From Candidatus Thorarchaeota archaeon (GTDB lineage: Archaea > Asgardarchaeota > Thorarchaeia > Thorarchaeales > Thorarchaeaceae), in the NCBI GenBank assembly GCA_029855925.1, contig JAGSHP010000126.1, forward strand, positions 1-8,960: a DNA stretch of 8,960 bases, given 5' to 3'. This document shows positions 1 through 6,982 of the stretch, piece after piece. Under the pieces are notes generated by a model, which was given only the letters and a program-made list of their open reading frames with translations, did no database searches and had not been told where the DNA came from. Positions within the stretch are counted from its first letter, which is position 1. The number at the start of each line of letters is the position of its first letter. The position numbers were made by a program, and so were the translations under genes.

Positions 1-1428
1 AATTTATACATGGCTCAACTGAAGAAGATTGCCTCAGTCGACATTGGGTCAAAGATCCTGTCACTCGCCGTGGGTGACGCAGGCGGCGACGACCGACAAG
101 AGGTACTTGTAGGTGTTGCGAACGGTCCGCTCAAGATTGTGGAGGGTCTCTATCAGTTGATTCCTCGTTTCGAGGTGATTCCTAGGGAGGAAACCGGTAC
201 CGGCCTGACTGGAAAGCTCACGGTCATCAATGTGACCGACCAACCTGTGTCAGGAATCACAGGCAAGCTGTACTGGTTTCCAAAAGAGATGATGGACATC
301 GCACCACAACAGATCCGATTGGACATAGGACCGCACGAGTCCAAGACAATCGAGATTGACATTCTTCCTCGTGAGGAGGGGACCATCGTCATTCGTCCTA
401 TCGTATTGATGTGGACCGACGAGTCAGGCGAGGTTCGCCAGGTCACCACTCCAGAGACTGCAGTCCTTGCAGAGGCTGGGTACGTGACGGCGGCTCCTGC
501 AGAGGCACCCCCAGTCACAATGGCGGGTTCGGAAGAGGGTGCTGAATCAGAGTCTTCACCACTATTTTCTGCGGTGTCCGGGACCGGGTTCAAGCCACTC
601 ACCGAGGAGGATCGTGAGGAGATAGAGGCGCAGGCCTCCGTTACGACGGAGGATGCCGTGCGTCAGGCAGAACAGCTATTGGACCAGCTCTTTGGGGAAT
701 CCGCAAGTGACGCAAAGGCCGCACTTGATGACGTGCGAATGATGATTGAGGGCGAGCCTGCAACAGCAGAAGTGGACACAGAATCCGCCGTTTCTGAGGT
801 GACTGAAGTCCTTGCCAACGAGAGCGCGCTTGTTGCAGAGATTCGTAATCGTCAGCCCAAACCACCTCCGCCCAACGCGGCTCCAGACTCATACAACTAT
901 CTGTTCAAGGTGATGATCATTGGGGAGGGTGCAGTTGGAAAGACTACACTAGTAAACCGCTACGTGACGGGTTCCTTTGAGCGTGACTACAAGACTACAA
1001 TTGGCTCTCAGTTCGCAGTCAAGCTCACCCATATCTTCCCGCCAGAATCGGAGTACGCTGTGGGAATAAAGATTCAAGCATGGGATGTGGCAGGACAGGC
1101 ACGCTTTGCCGCAGTCCGCAAGATGTACTACAGTGGCGCGGCCGGAGTGATCCTTGTATTCGACGTGACACGTCGTCGCTCCTTCACCGAACTGGAGAAA
1201 TGGGTCAAGGAGGCAGATGAATCAATCGGCTCGCGCGTGCCAATGATTGTTGTTGGCAACAAGATAGACCTTCCTGACCGAATGGTCAGTTCCGAGGAAG
1301 CAAAGAAATGGGCTGAGGACCAGGGCTTTCTCTACATGGAGAGCAGCGCCAAGACTGGTGAGGGGGTTGCTGACATGTTTACAGTCCTTGCCGAACTCAT
1401 GTGGCGAGAGGTTTCTAACAGCAAGTAA
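1..1428 (+). CDS. Rab/Ras-like small GTPase fused to an N-terminal beta-rich region (probably 5'-partial)
   Basis: A GTP-binding switch protein. Numbered from the ATG at 10 (472 residues), the C-terminal domain (about 297-472) carries G1 GEGAVGKT (305-312), a G2 threonine in YKTTIG (327-332), G3 WDVAGQ (358-363, Gln kept), G4 NKID (417-420) and G5 SAK (446-448). The KMYYSGAAGVILVFDVT stretch is Rab-like. Residues 1-46 resemble one FG-GAP/beta-propeller blade (LAVGDAGGDDRQEVLVG). Residues 50-150 look like an Ig-like beta-sandwich, and 155-295 are an acidic, Ala/Glu-rich linker ending in a proline run. There is no C-terminal cysteine, so no prenylation site, and no signal peptide or membrane helix. 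Codons 1-9 are open and no Shine-Dalgarno precedes the ATG at 10. A blade beginning at residue 1 suggests that more propeller lies upstream. It ends 9 bp from the convergent iorB. The cellular role is unknown. Confidence 0.88.
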   Translation, partial: NLYMAQLKKIASVDIGSKILSLAVGDAGGDDRQEVLVGVANGPLKIVEGLYQLIPRFEVIPREETGTGLTGKLTVINVTDQPVSGITGKLYWFPKEMMDIAPQQIRLDIGPHESKTIEIDILPREEGTIVIRPIVLMWTDESGEVRQVTTPETAVLAEAGYVTAAPAEAPPVTMAGSEEGAESESSPLFSAVSGTGFKPLTEEDREEIEAQASVTTEDAVRQAEQLLDQLFGESASDAKAALDDVRMMIEGEPATAEVDTESAVSEVTEVLANESALVAEIRNRQPKPPPPNAAPDSYNYLFKVMIIGEGAVGKTTLVNRYVTGSFERDYKTTIGSQFAVKLTHIFPPESEYAVGIKIQAWDVAGQARFAAVRKMYYSGAAGVILVFDVTRRRSFTELEKWVKEADESIGSRVPMIVVGNKIDLPDRMVSSEEAKKWAEDQGFLYMESSAKTGEGVADMFTVLAELMWREVSNSK

Positions 1429-1437
1429 GCCGATTGG

Positions 1438-2043
1438 TTACTTCGATAACGGTCGCAGATTCGAGGCATCCTCTAGCCCACTAGCAAATGCTCTTAGATT
1501 GTTCTCCGTGTGCCGTTCCAGTGTTTCATAGCTGCGACGTATCGAATCCTGACTGATTGGTAGTATCTTGAGACCCACCACTAGTCCTACAAGATATGCA
1601 TTCAAGGAACTGATCATGATCTTGTCTTCCACTGCAGGAGCCATGTACACAGTCTTGCACAGATCTGAGAGTGCTGCAAAGATGTCCCTCAGATCAGGAT
1701 ATCTGATGTCGCCCGCCAGTGTGTCAAGTGTATCGATTCTCAGATCAGAGACGACAGCAATTGTCCGTGGACCTGCAAAGTCTACAGCTGCACGAAGCCC
1801 CTCCAGCGGTTCCAGACCAATCAGCGTATCAAGATGACCTCTCGGAATGAGTGGCGCAGTCTGTTCGTCTGCCAGTCGAAGATGTGTCACGACGGCACCG
1901 CCTCTCTGTGAGGCGCCAAAAGTCTGGCCGATAGTGGGACTGAACCCGTCCAGAATGGCAGCCCGGGCAAGCACTCCGCTGGTCACGAGATTTCCCTGAC
2001 CACCCACGCCAGTGATCATTATATTGTACGGCTCTGCGTTCAA
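1438..2043 (-). CDS. iorB: Indolepyruvate:ferredoxin oxidoreductase, beta subunit
   Basis: Small subunit of the IorAB enzyme, which oxidatively decarboxylates arylpyruvates such as indolepyruvate to aryl-CoA with reduction of ferredoxin; cytosolic. It belongs to the pyruvate ferredoxin oxidoreductase gamma-type fold. From the chosen start it is 201 residues, the usual length. It opens with YNIMITGVGGQGNL (6-19), the family glycine-rich signature, followed by GQTFGASQRGGAVVTHLR, the conserved SxRGGxVxxHxR motif. The start is taken as TTG at 2041-2043: GGAGG lies 10 bases upstream (complement of 2054-2058), and the iorA stop TAG (2045-2047) is one base away. In-frame ATG codons at 2070, 2082 and 2118 would add a tail inside iorA not typical of the family. 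Both subunits are adjacent, so one transcript and a 1:1 complex are likely. Confidence 0.92.
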   Translation of the reverse strand: MNAEPYNIMITGVGGQGNLVTSGVLARAAILDGFSPTIGQTFGASQRGGAVVTHLRLADEQTAPLIPRGHLDTLIGLEPLEGLRAAVDFAGPRTIAVVSDLRIDTLDTLAGDIRYPDLRDIFAALSDLCKTVYMAPAVEDKIMISSLNAYLVGLVVGLKILPISQDSIRRSYETLERHTENNLRAFASGLEDASNLRPLSK

Positions 2044-2044
2044 T

Positions 2045-3976
2045 CTATCTCGCCCTCCGGATTGCGCCATAGGGGCAGACATCAATGCATGCACCGCACC
2101 GGACACACTGGTCTTCAACCATCACTGGTCTCTCTCTCTCACTGTCCCAGGCAAGCGCCACGCAGGAATATTGCTTCACACAGATGCCGCACTTTTCCCC
2201 TCTGCACATATCCTCATCAATCACAACTCTCTGAAGGAGATCTGATTTATCCTCCAACCTGCCCTCTCTGAGTCGACAATGACTATCAACGATAACGACC
2301 TTGAGTCCCCTCTCCTTTACTGATGTATGGAACGCTTCAATGAGGGCGGGAATATCATCACCATCTACAACGGACAACATGTCTGGCTCCACAGCCTCAA
2401 CCATCTTTCTCAGACTGACCAGTCTATGGCCTTCGTCATCATCGGAACCGGGGTGGGGCTGAAATCCAGTCATGGCTGTGGTCTTGTTGTCCACAATGAT
2501 GAACAAGACATCTGCATTTGTGTGACGCGCGTTGACCAGCCCTGGTAGGCATGCATGAAAGAATGTGGAGTCACCGGCTATTGTGGCGACCCTTGCCTTG
2601 TGACCGAAACGAGAGAGTTGCCCGAGCCCGGAAGCTGTACCTATTCCGGATCCCATTGCCTGCATCGTGTCCATCGCCTGGTCGTAGAACACACCGAGCG
2701 AATAGCAACCGATGTCTCCGGTCACTACGAGGTTCCCATCGAGTCTCTTTCTGACCTTTCGTAGAGCCCAGTACACGTTTCGATGCGTGCATCCCGCGCA
2801 GAACGTCAGTGGCCTAGGTATCAGAAGGCTGCTTGCATGTTCGCGAGCCCTCTCCCTCTCGCCATCGATCTCAGATGGCATCCCCCTCAGTCTCCGTAGA
2901 GATTGCGCGATGATGTCCGTATTCAGCTCGCCCCACGAAGGAACGAAACCATCATGCTTCCCATGAAATACGATGTCCATTGGAGTTCCATAGGTCGCTT
3001 GAATTCGAAACTCATCTTCCAAGAACGGATCCACTTCTTCAACGAAGAGGGCTTCTTTGTTGTCCGCCATCACTCTCTCAACCAGCTCACTTGGCAGGGG
3101 AAAGGTTGTCACCACGCCAAAGTGTCGCACCTTTTGGGCATCCACCTCTCTCAACGCCTCGCGGACATAGAGCTGACTGATGCCTGATGATACAACTGTC
3201 AACGGACTGTCACCCCCGTCAGGAGGCAACAGGTTCCATTGTGAAGTGGCGAATTCTCTTGCGATGCGCCTGAGCTTCTCCTGTAGGTCACGATTCCTCA
3301 GATGTGGATCTGGAACGTTGAACAGGTGTCTTGGCAGTGTTTCTTCGATTGTAATTTGCAGTTCAGAAGGGGCCCCAAGGGACACCATGGCCTGGGTGTG
3401 ACTGAGGCGGGTCGTGCTTCTCACCATCACAGGAATGCCCATCCGCTTCGAGAGCGAAAATGCATAGGGGATGATGTCCTTCGCCTGCTGTGCTGTGGCT
3501 GGCTCAAGGAGTGGAATCTTGGCAGCCTTTGCATAGAATCGTGAGTCCTGCTCGTTACTCGAGCTGTGCCCGCGGGGGTCGTCGCAGACCACGAGGACCA
3601 AGCCACCCGTGCCCGTTCCAGAGAGGTTGACATTGAGCAGGAAGTCGGCGGCCACATTGAGTCCCAGCGACTTCATCGAGCACATGGCCGGGACACCCGC
3701 CCAGCTGGCTGCTGCCGCCGCCTCGAGCGCCACTTTCTCGTTTGTGCTCCACTCTACGTACATGCCGGTATCTCTAGCCCACTTCATTAGCGTGCTGGCA
3801 ATCTCAGTGGCAGGCGTGCCGGGGTAGGAAGAACAGAAGCCCACGCCGGCCTCAACCGCACCCCTGGCGATTGCCTCGTTGCCGCTCATTAGAACTCTCT
3901 GTCCTGCTTGGTAGTCCATATCTTTCAGCTCTATGTTCTTTCCATGAACATCTCTCAAAACACTTTCGAGAATCAC
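2045..3976 (-). CDS. iorA: Indolepyruvate:ferredoxin oxidoreductase, alpha subunit
   Basis: Large catalytic subunit of IorAB, using thiamine diphosphate and iron-sulfur clusters to turn arylpyruvates into aryl-CoA in aromatic amino acid breakdown. Full length (about 643 residues). From the GTG at 3976 it shows the N-terminal pyrimidine-binding half with GNEAIARGA and SSYPGTPATE (PGTP about 52-55), CAGCTHRN (393-400), the ThDP/Mg region GDIGCYSLG (420-428) and GDSTFFH (468-474), then DNKTTAMTG (496-504). The C-terminal ferredoxin-like part has two cysteine sets: C591, C596, C599, C605 (spacing x4, x2, x5) and C624, C627, C630, C634 followed by Pro (standard CxxCxxCxxxCP). GTG at 3974-3976 is preferred because GGAG lies 5 bases upstream and a TATA-like box lies about 22 bases upstream. 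GTG at 3982 and ATG at 3917-3919 are alternatives. The gene runs straight into iorB. Confidence 0.95.
   Translation of the reverse strand: MILESVLRDVHGKNIELKDMDYQAGQRVLMSGNEAIARGAVEAGVGFCSSYPGTPATEIASTLMKWARDTGMYVEWSTNEKVALEAAAAASWAGVPAMCSMKSLGLNVAADFLLNVNLSGTGTGGLVLVVCDDPRGHSSSNEQDSRFYAKAAKIPLLEPATAQQAKDIIPYAFSLSKRMGIPVMVRSTTRLSHTQAMVSLGAPSELQITIEETLPRHLFNVPDPHLRNRDLQEKLRRIAREFATSQWNLLPPDGGDSPLTVVSSGISQLYVREALREVDAQKVRHFGVVTTFPLPSELVERVMADNKEALFVEEVDPFLEDEFRIQATYGTPMDIVFHGKHDGFVPSWGELNTDIIAQSLRRLRGMPSEIDGERERAREHASSLLIPRPLTFCAGCTHRNVYWALRKVRKRLDGNLVVTGDIGCYSLGVFYDQAMDTMQAMGSGIGTASGLGQLSRFGHKARVATIAGDSTFFHACLPGLVNARHTNADVLFIIVDNKTTAMTGFQPHPGSDDDEGHRLVSLRKMVEAVEPDMLSVVDGDDIPALIEAFHTSVKERGLKVVIVDSHCRLREGRLEDKSDLLQRVVIDEDMCRGEKCGICVKQYSCVALAWDSERERPVMVEDQCVRCGACIDVCPYGAIRRAR
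2054..2058 (-). promoter_or_regulatory. Shine-Dalgarno deciding the iorB TTG start
   Basis: The minus strand reads GGAGG here, inside the last codons of iorA, 10 bases before a TTG at 2041-2043. No in-frame ATG further upstream has a comparable site; the one at 2080-2082 has only a GGTG. The site therefore supports a TTG start for iorB and translational coupling to iorA. Confidence 0.65.
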
Positions 3977-3981
3977 GTGCA

Positions 3982-3985
3982 CTCC
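3982..3985 (-). promoter_or_regulatory. Possible Shine-Dalgarno of iorA
   Basis: The minus strand reads GGAG, five bases before the GTG at 3974-3976. It is short, and if the TATA-like box upstream is used the mRNA might begin at or near this GTG, in which case the match is fortuitous. It is listed because it affects the choice among three candidate iorA starts. Confidence 0.4.
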
Positions 3986-3992
3986 AAAAGAA

Positions 3993-4003
3993 ACAGAAAT
4001 ATA
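3993..4003. promoter_or_regulatory. Shared TATA-like box between divergent iorA and DHH gene
   Basis: The plus strand reads GAAATATAGT and the minus strand ACTATATTTC, the only AT-rich stretch between the two divergent genes. Its centre (about 3998) is about 31 bases before the ATG at 4029 (DHH gene) and about 22 bases before the GTG at 3976 (iorA). Both are near the spacing at which archaeal TATA boxes place a start site at or just before a leaderless codon. The match to the TTTATATA consensus is only partial. Separate, weaker promoters within the gene starts cannot be excluded. Confidence 0.5.
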
Positions 4004-4028
4004 GTCTTTGCACCGCCTACTCTTCGCA

Positions 4029-5120
4029 ATGAATGGTTCTAATACTCAACGGACCGCAAGGCTCGGCTCCTGTTTTTCAATCTCTCACGACAAAGATGTA
4101 GATGGTATTGCATCAGCCGCCATTGTCTGGCGGTACGCCAAGAAGAAAGGATTGAATCATGACTTTGCCCTCACAGATTATGGCTCATTCGACAGGGCAT
4201 TCTCAAAGACTGCGGAGCTTCGCAATACGCTCATTATCGTCACCGACCTTGGACTTGACAATCATTCAAGAACAGGCGTGATCGCCAACCTCTCAAAGGC
4301 GGTCGCCAACGGTTGTCGAGTCGTCTGGCTTGATCATCATCGATGGCCCAAGGAGTCAATCCGTGCCGTGCTTGGTCTTGGCAACAATCCAGTTCTAAAG
4401 ATCAATCATGACTTCTGTGCATCCGAAATCGCGTTCAAGGTCCTCATGCCTAATGACAAGATATCAGAAGAGCTTGCAACAATCGCGCATGACACCGACT
4501 TCAATCTTCGAGAGATTGAGGTTGCGACCGCCCTCACTGATGCTGTCTCCATCCTTCGGTTTTCCGCTATTGACAAACGTGAGGATATTACCGCCGCCCT
4601 ATTTCCTCTGGTGAAAGCTCTGGCAGAGGATGGGATATCTGGACTGTGGGATCGTGAGAGGGGGCGTTTCAAGGATGACGTACTCGAACAGCGGGTGCAT
4701 CACTATCGGAAGGAAAAGTCCAAACGCATGCGTAAGGCTCTATCCGGGCACTGCGACTTGGAGATACACGGTTGTCTAGTGAGGATTGTAGAGTTGCCTA
4801 ATGGTGTCACCTCAACAGACCTCGGGACTTACCTCTCAGACTCTAATAATCTCACGATCGAAGACAAGAAGTTGGCCGTTGCGGACTTGCTGGTCACAGT
4901 CGGGCAGGGCGGAAAGATTGGCTTTCGCAGAGGAAGCGAAAAGGTGCTCTGTGATGCTGCGGCTAAGCTCTTCAACGGAGGCGGTCATCCATTTGCAGCT
5001 GGTGGCGACTATGGAATGTATGACGATTTCAATGCCGTATGTGATGATATCTTCGCTACCCTAGCTAGTAGCAAGGACTGGGTTGTTCCAGATGCCGCAC
5101 AAGATGCTGCAGAGACCTAG
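4029..5120 (+). CDS. DHH/DHHA1-family phosphoesterase (archaeal)
   Basis: A metal-dependent phosphoesterase of the DHH superfamily, which includes RecJ exonucleases, nanoRNA/pAp phosphatases and cyclic dinucleotide phosphodiesterases. The substrate cannot be told from the sequence. From ATG 4029 (363 residues) it shows motif I SHDKDVDG (19-26), motif II TDLGLD (72-77), motif III LDHH (101-104, the name-giving motif) and motif IV HDTD (154-157), all metal ligands in the family. A C-terminal DHHA1 substrate-binding part contains GGGHPFAAGG (317-326). There is no extra nucleic-acid-binding, CBS or membrane domain, so it is a minimal cytosolic enzyme. ATG 4029 is preferred over TTG 4008 because a TATA-like box sits about 30 bases upstream, consistent with a leaderless mRNA. 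It is divergent from iorA and ends 21 bp from the convergent regulator operon. Confidence 0.9.
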   Translation: MNGSNTQRTARLGSCFSISHDKDVDGIASAAIVWRYAKKKGLNHDFALTDYGSFDRAFSKTAELRNTLIIVTDLGLDNHSRTGVIANLSKAVANGCRVVWLDHHRWPKESIRAVLGLGNNPVLKINHDFCASEIAFKVLMPNDKISEELATIAHDTDFNLREIEVATALTDAVSILRFSAIDKREDITAALFPLVKALAEDGISGLWDRERGRFKDDVLEQRVHHYRKEKSKRMRKALSGHCDLEIHGCLVRIVELPNGVTSTDLGTYLSDSNNLTIEDKKLAVADLLVTVGQGGKIGFRRGSEKVLCDAAAKLFNGGGHPFAAGGDYGMYDDFNAVCDDIFATLASSKDWVVPDAAQDAAET

Positions 5121-5133
5121 GTTTCTCATACGC

Positions 5134-5160
5134 CTGATGTATCAGTGATGTGCGACATCA
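5134..5160. repeat. Two small palindromes at a convergent gene junction
   Basis: CTGAT-GT-ATCAG (5134-5145) and TGATGT-GCG-ACATCA (5146-5160) lie side by side where the DHH gene (ending 5120) meets the end of the minus-strand regulator operon (stop 5142-5144). The second lies within the last codons of the regulator. Stems are only 5-6 bp and no T-run follows on either strand, so a terminator role is possible but weak. Confidence 0.3.
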
Positions 5161-6068
5161 ACTGCCTCTTCCCATAGTTTCTCAAAAGTACGAACCGCGT
5201 CTGTCACCAGTTGAGGCGACCCCTTCCCGGTCGTGATTAGAGCAGTCTCGGGTCTTGAGATATTGGTCATGAAGAGCGCCATCTTCTCATCGTTCAATGC
5301 CACGAGTCTATAAGTGACGCGTGGCTCTGGATATAGTCTAATGGTGACAGCCCCCTCTCGAATAAACTCCACGAAGTCTTTGTGTGCTCTCTCATCAATC
5401 CTTGTAGTCCGTAATACGTTCAATGCCTGTTCGTCAGGTGCCACGAGTAGACTTTGTATCCTGGCCCCTCGTTTCAGAGCTTCAAGTATCGCGGATTCAA
5501 GGGCTCCTGTGCTTTTCCAGCTCCTGTTGACCACGCCCACTGGCACAAACGTTCGAATGACATCGCCGCTATCTGCCCGCGTAAAGATCTCCTGCGCGAT
5601 CACCGTTTCAACATTGTCCTGTCCCTCTACAATGAATGACTCCATTTCTTCGTGAAACTCTCGCCCTCTGCTCAACAGGTGGGAGACCATTTCCGATAGG
5701 TCCGTTTTCTCAATCATCTCAATCTCTTTTTCAATATGCTCTATCTGCGCATCAATTCTCTTCGCTACTTTTTTGCGTCGTTTCTCAATCCCCATTGCAA
5801 TCGATTCACGTGAAACAAGGTAGAGATGCGGGCGACGTATCCTGTCCGGGGTGATGAACCCCTCAGCCTCAAACTCGGCGAGAATCTTGTAGATCCAGTT
5901 CTTTGAAATCTCCTTACCCTCACTGACCTCATCATGGACTGCATCTAGAGTTGCTCCCATTGTCATGCGATGGTTGAGCTGGAACAGGGCCTTTAGAACC
6001 CGCATCTCAACGGACTCCTCATAGAGATTAATTGTCCTGAGCGTTCTCTCGATATCAGTGCTCCTCAT
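5142..6068 (-). CDS. TrmB-like winged-helix regulator, paralogue 3 of 3
   Basis: Third gene of the regulator operon; predicted DNA-binding transcription factor of 308 residues. Residues about 20-90 form a winged helix (MRVLKALFQL ... SKNWIYKILAEFEAEGFI ... PHLYLVS). Residues 92-125 are a charged, coiled-coil-prone helix (EKRRKKVAKRIDAQIEHIEK). From about 130 on there is an alpha/beta domain like the TrmB/PLD-like C-terminal effector domain but without an HKD motif. It shares with its two neighbours a block YPEPRVTYRLVALND (about 246-260) and a C-terminal FEKLWEEAV. The ATG at 6066-6068 is chosen because AGGTGAT, a full match to the archaeal anti-Shine-Dalgarno, ends 4 bases upstream. GTG 6077 and ATG 6074 are alternatives. 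Ligand and targets are unknown. Confidence 0.85.
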   Translation of the reverse strand: MRSTDIERTLRTINLYEESVEMRVLKALFQLNHRMTMGATLDAVHDEVSEGKEISKNWIYKILAEFEAEGFITPDRIRRPHLYLVSRESIAMGIEKRRKKVAKRIDAQIEHIEKEIEMIEKTDLSEMVSHLLSRGREFHEEMESFIVEGQDNVETVIAQEIFTRADSGDVIRTFVPVGVVNRSWKSTGALESAILEALKRGARIQSLLVAPDEQALNVLRTTRIDERAHKDFVEFIREGAVTIRLYPEPRVTYRLVALNDEKMALFMTNISRPETALITTGKGSPQLVTDAVRTFEKLWEEAVDVAHH

Positions 6069-6072
6069 CTTC

Positions 6073-6079
6073 ATCACCT
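6073..6079 (-). promoter_or_regulatory. Strong Shine-Dalgarno for the third regulator
   Basis: The minus strand reads AGGTGAT, which overlaps the stop codon (6078-6080) of the gene upstream and ends four bases before the ATG at 6066-6068. It selects that ATG over the GTG and ATG just before it and points to coupled translation from one polycistronic mRNA. Confidence 0.65.
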
Positions 6080-6968
6080 ATACCCATAGAGGAATCGCTC
6101 TTGTGAACTCGTCCTCAAACGTTTCAGCTATATCGCTCAACAGCTCAGGATTGTTATCGTAGGGTATCAATTGGATTAGCGGCTCCGGATTATAGCCAAT
6201 TATCAGAATACCAAACTCATGGTTTTTCAAGAATGCGTCATACGTCTTCACGGGTTGAGAACGTAACCGTATCTCTATCCTGCTCGAACTGCGCTTCAAC
6301 CTCGTGTATGCACCCTTCACGGCTTCAAAAATCTTTGAATCAATTTGGTCCCTGTGAGGTCCAAGTATCTTGACCGTTGTCCCTCTCTCAATTAGACGTT
6401 TCAACATTCTCATTGTGACTTCAACTTCAGCAAAGAATCCCCCCTCGCCCCATGCAACTGAGATCCTCAATGTGTCCCCTCTGCGCACTCTCTTCATCAT
6501 TTGCTCATGGAGCAACCTGAGAAGCCTGCTCTCTCCTCTCATGAAGACCTGGCCTACTTGCCTCTTCTTTTCCGTGAACTTTGACACCAAGTGCGTCGCC
6601 ATTGCCTCTACATCTTTGGAGGTGAGCTTCTCAAGACGGCTCTTCGAGGACATGAGGTATCTCTTTTGACGGTTCAGCTCTTTCAGCTTGTCAGCTCGTT
6701 GTTTTGCAATCATTGCGCGAACACGCGCTTCATCAGAATAGTATTTTGTCTTCTTGGGTTCGTTGATCGCCATTACTACTTTCATTTTCTGGAGGGTTGT
6801 TAGACTCCTGTAGAGTGCTGTTCTCTTTCCCGGCGTATCGCATTCCATGCCGGGCAATTGCATCATCTCTCTTACCGATAGAGGCCTACCTGCTCGGACC
6901 AATGAACGAAGTATCCTGAATGCCTTGCTATTTGGGTCTAGGTCAAGCATCCGCATGACTCTTTCCAT
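6078..6968 (-). CDS. TrmB-like winged-helix regulator, paralogue 2 of 3
   Basis: Middle gene of the regulator operon; predicted transcription factor of 296 residues. Residues about 15-80 form a winged helix (FRILRSLVRAGRPLSVREMM ... TALYRSLTTLQKMKVVM). Residues about 82-115 are a very basic helix (KQRADKLKELNRQKRYLMSS). The remainder is an alpha/beta effector-type domain (GDTLRISVAWG ... RGTTVKILGP) ending in TRAIPLWV. The block SQPVKTYDAFLKNHEFGIL (about 237-255) aligns with EPKTYNHVSLNHD and EPRVTYRLVALND of its neighbours. The ATG at 6966-6968 has GAGG eight bases upstream. The alternative GTG at 6984-6986 overlaps the previous stop by four bases (GTGA) and is almost as plausible. The next gene begins within 10 bases of its stop. 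No enzymatic motif is seen; ligand and targets are unknown. Confidence 0.83.
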   Translation of the reverse strand: MERVMRMLDLDPNSKAFRILRSLVRAGRPLSVREMMQLPGMECDTPGKRTALYRSLTTLQKMKVVMAINEPKKTKYYSDEARVRAMIAKQRADKLKELNRQKRYLMSSKSRLEKLTSKDVEAMATHLVSKFTEKKRQVGQVFMRGESRLLRLLHEQMMKRVRRGDTLRISVAWGEGGFFAEVEVTMRMLKRLIERGTTVKILGPHRDQIDSKIFEAVKGAYTRLKRSSSRIEIRLRSQPVKTYDAFLKNHEFGILIIGYNPEPLIQLIPYDNNPELLSDIAETFEDEFTRAIPLWV

Positions 6969-6976
6969 GCCATATT

Positions 6977-6980
6977 CCTC
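6977..6980 (-). promoter_or_regulatory. Shine-Dalgarno for the second regulator
   Basis: The minus strand reads GAGG, eight bases before the ATG at 6966-6968 and just past the stop of the previous gene (6983-6985). It favours this ATG over the overlapping GTG at 6984-6986, which has no such site. Confidence 0.5.
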
Positions 6981-6982
6981 TG

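Noticed and set aside
153..602. A 149-codon open frame antisense to the GTPase fusion
   Set aside because: It lies wholly over the convincing domains of the plus-strand gene and is low-complexity (Ser/Val/Pro-rich), as is usual for an antisense shadow.
641..892. An 83-codon antisense open frame over the linker of the GTPase fusion
   Set aside because: It is antisense to the acidic linker, Arg/Pro/Leu-rich, with no recognisable fold or start signal.
2125..2150. A short TC-rich run within iorA
   Set aside because: It falls inside the coding sequence (Glu/Arg-rich codons on the minus strand) and is too short to count as a meaningful repeat.
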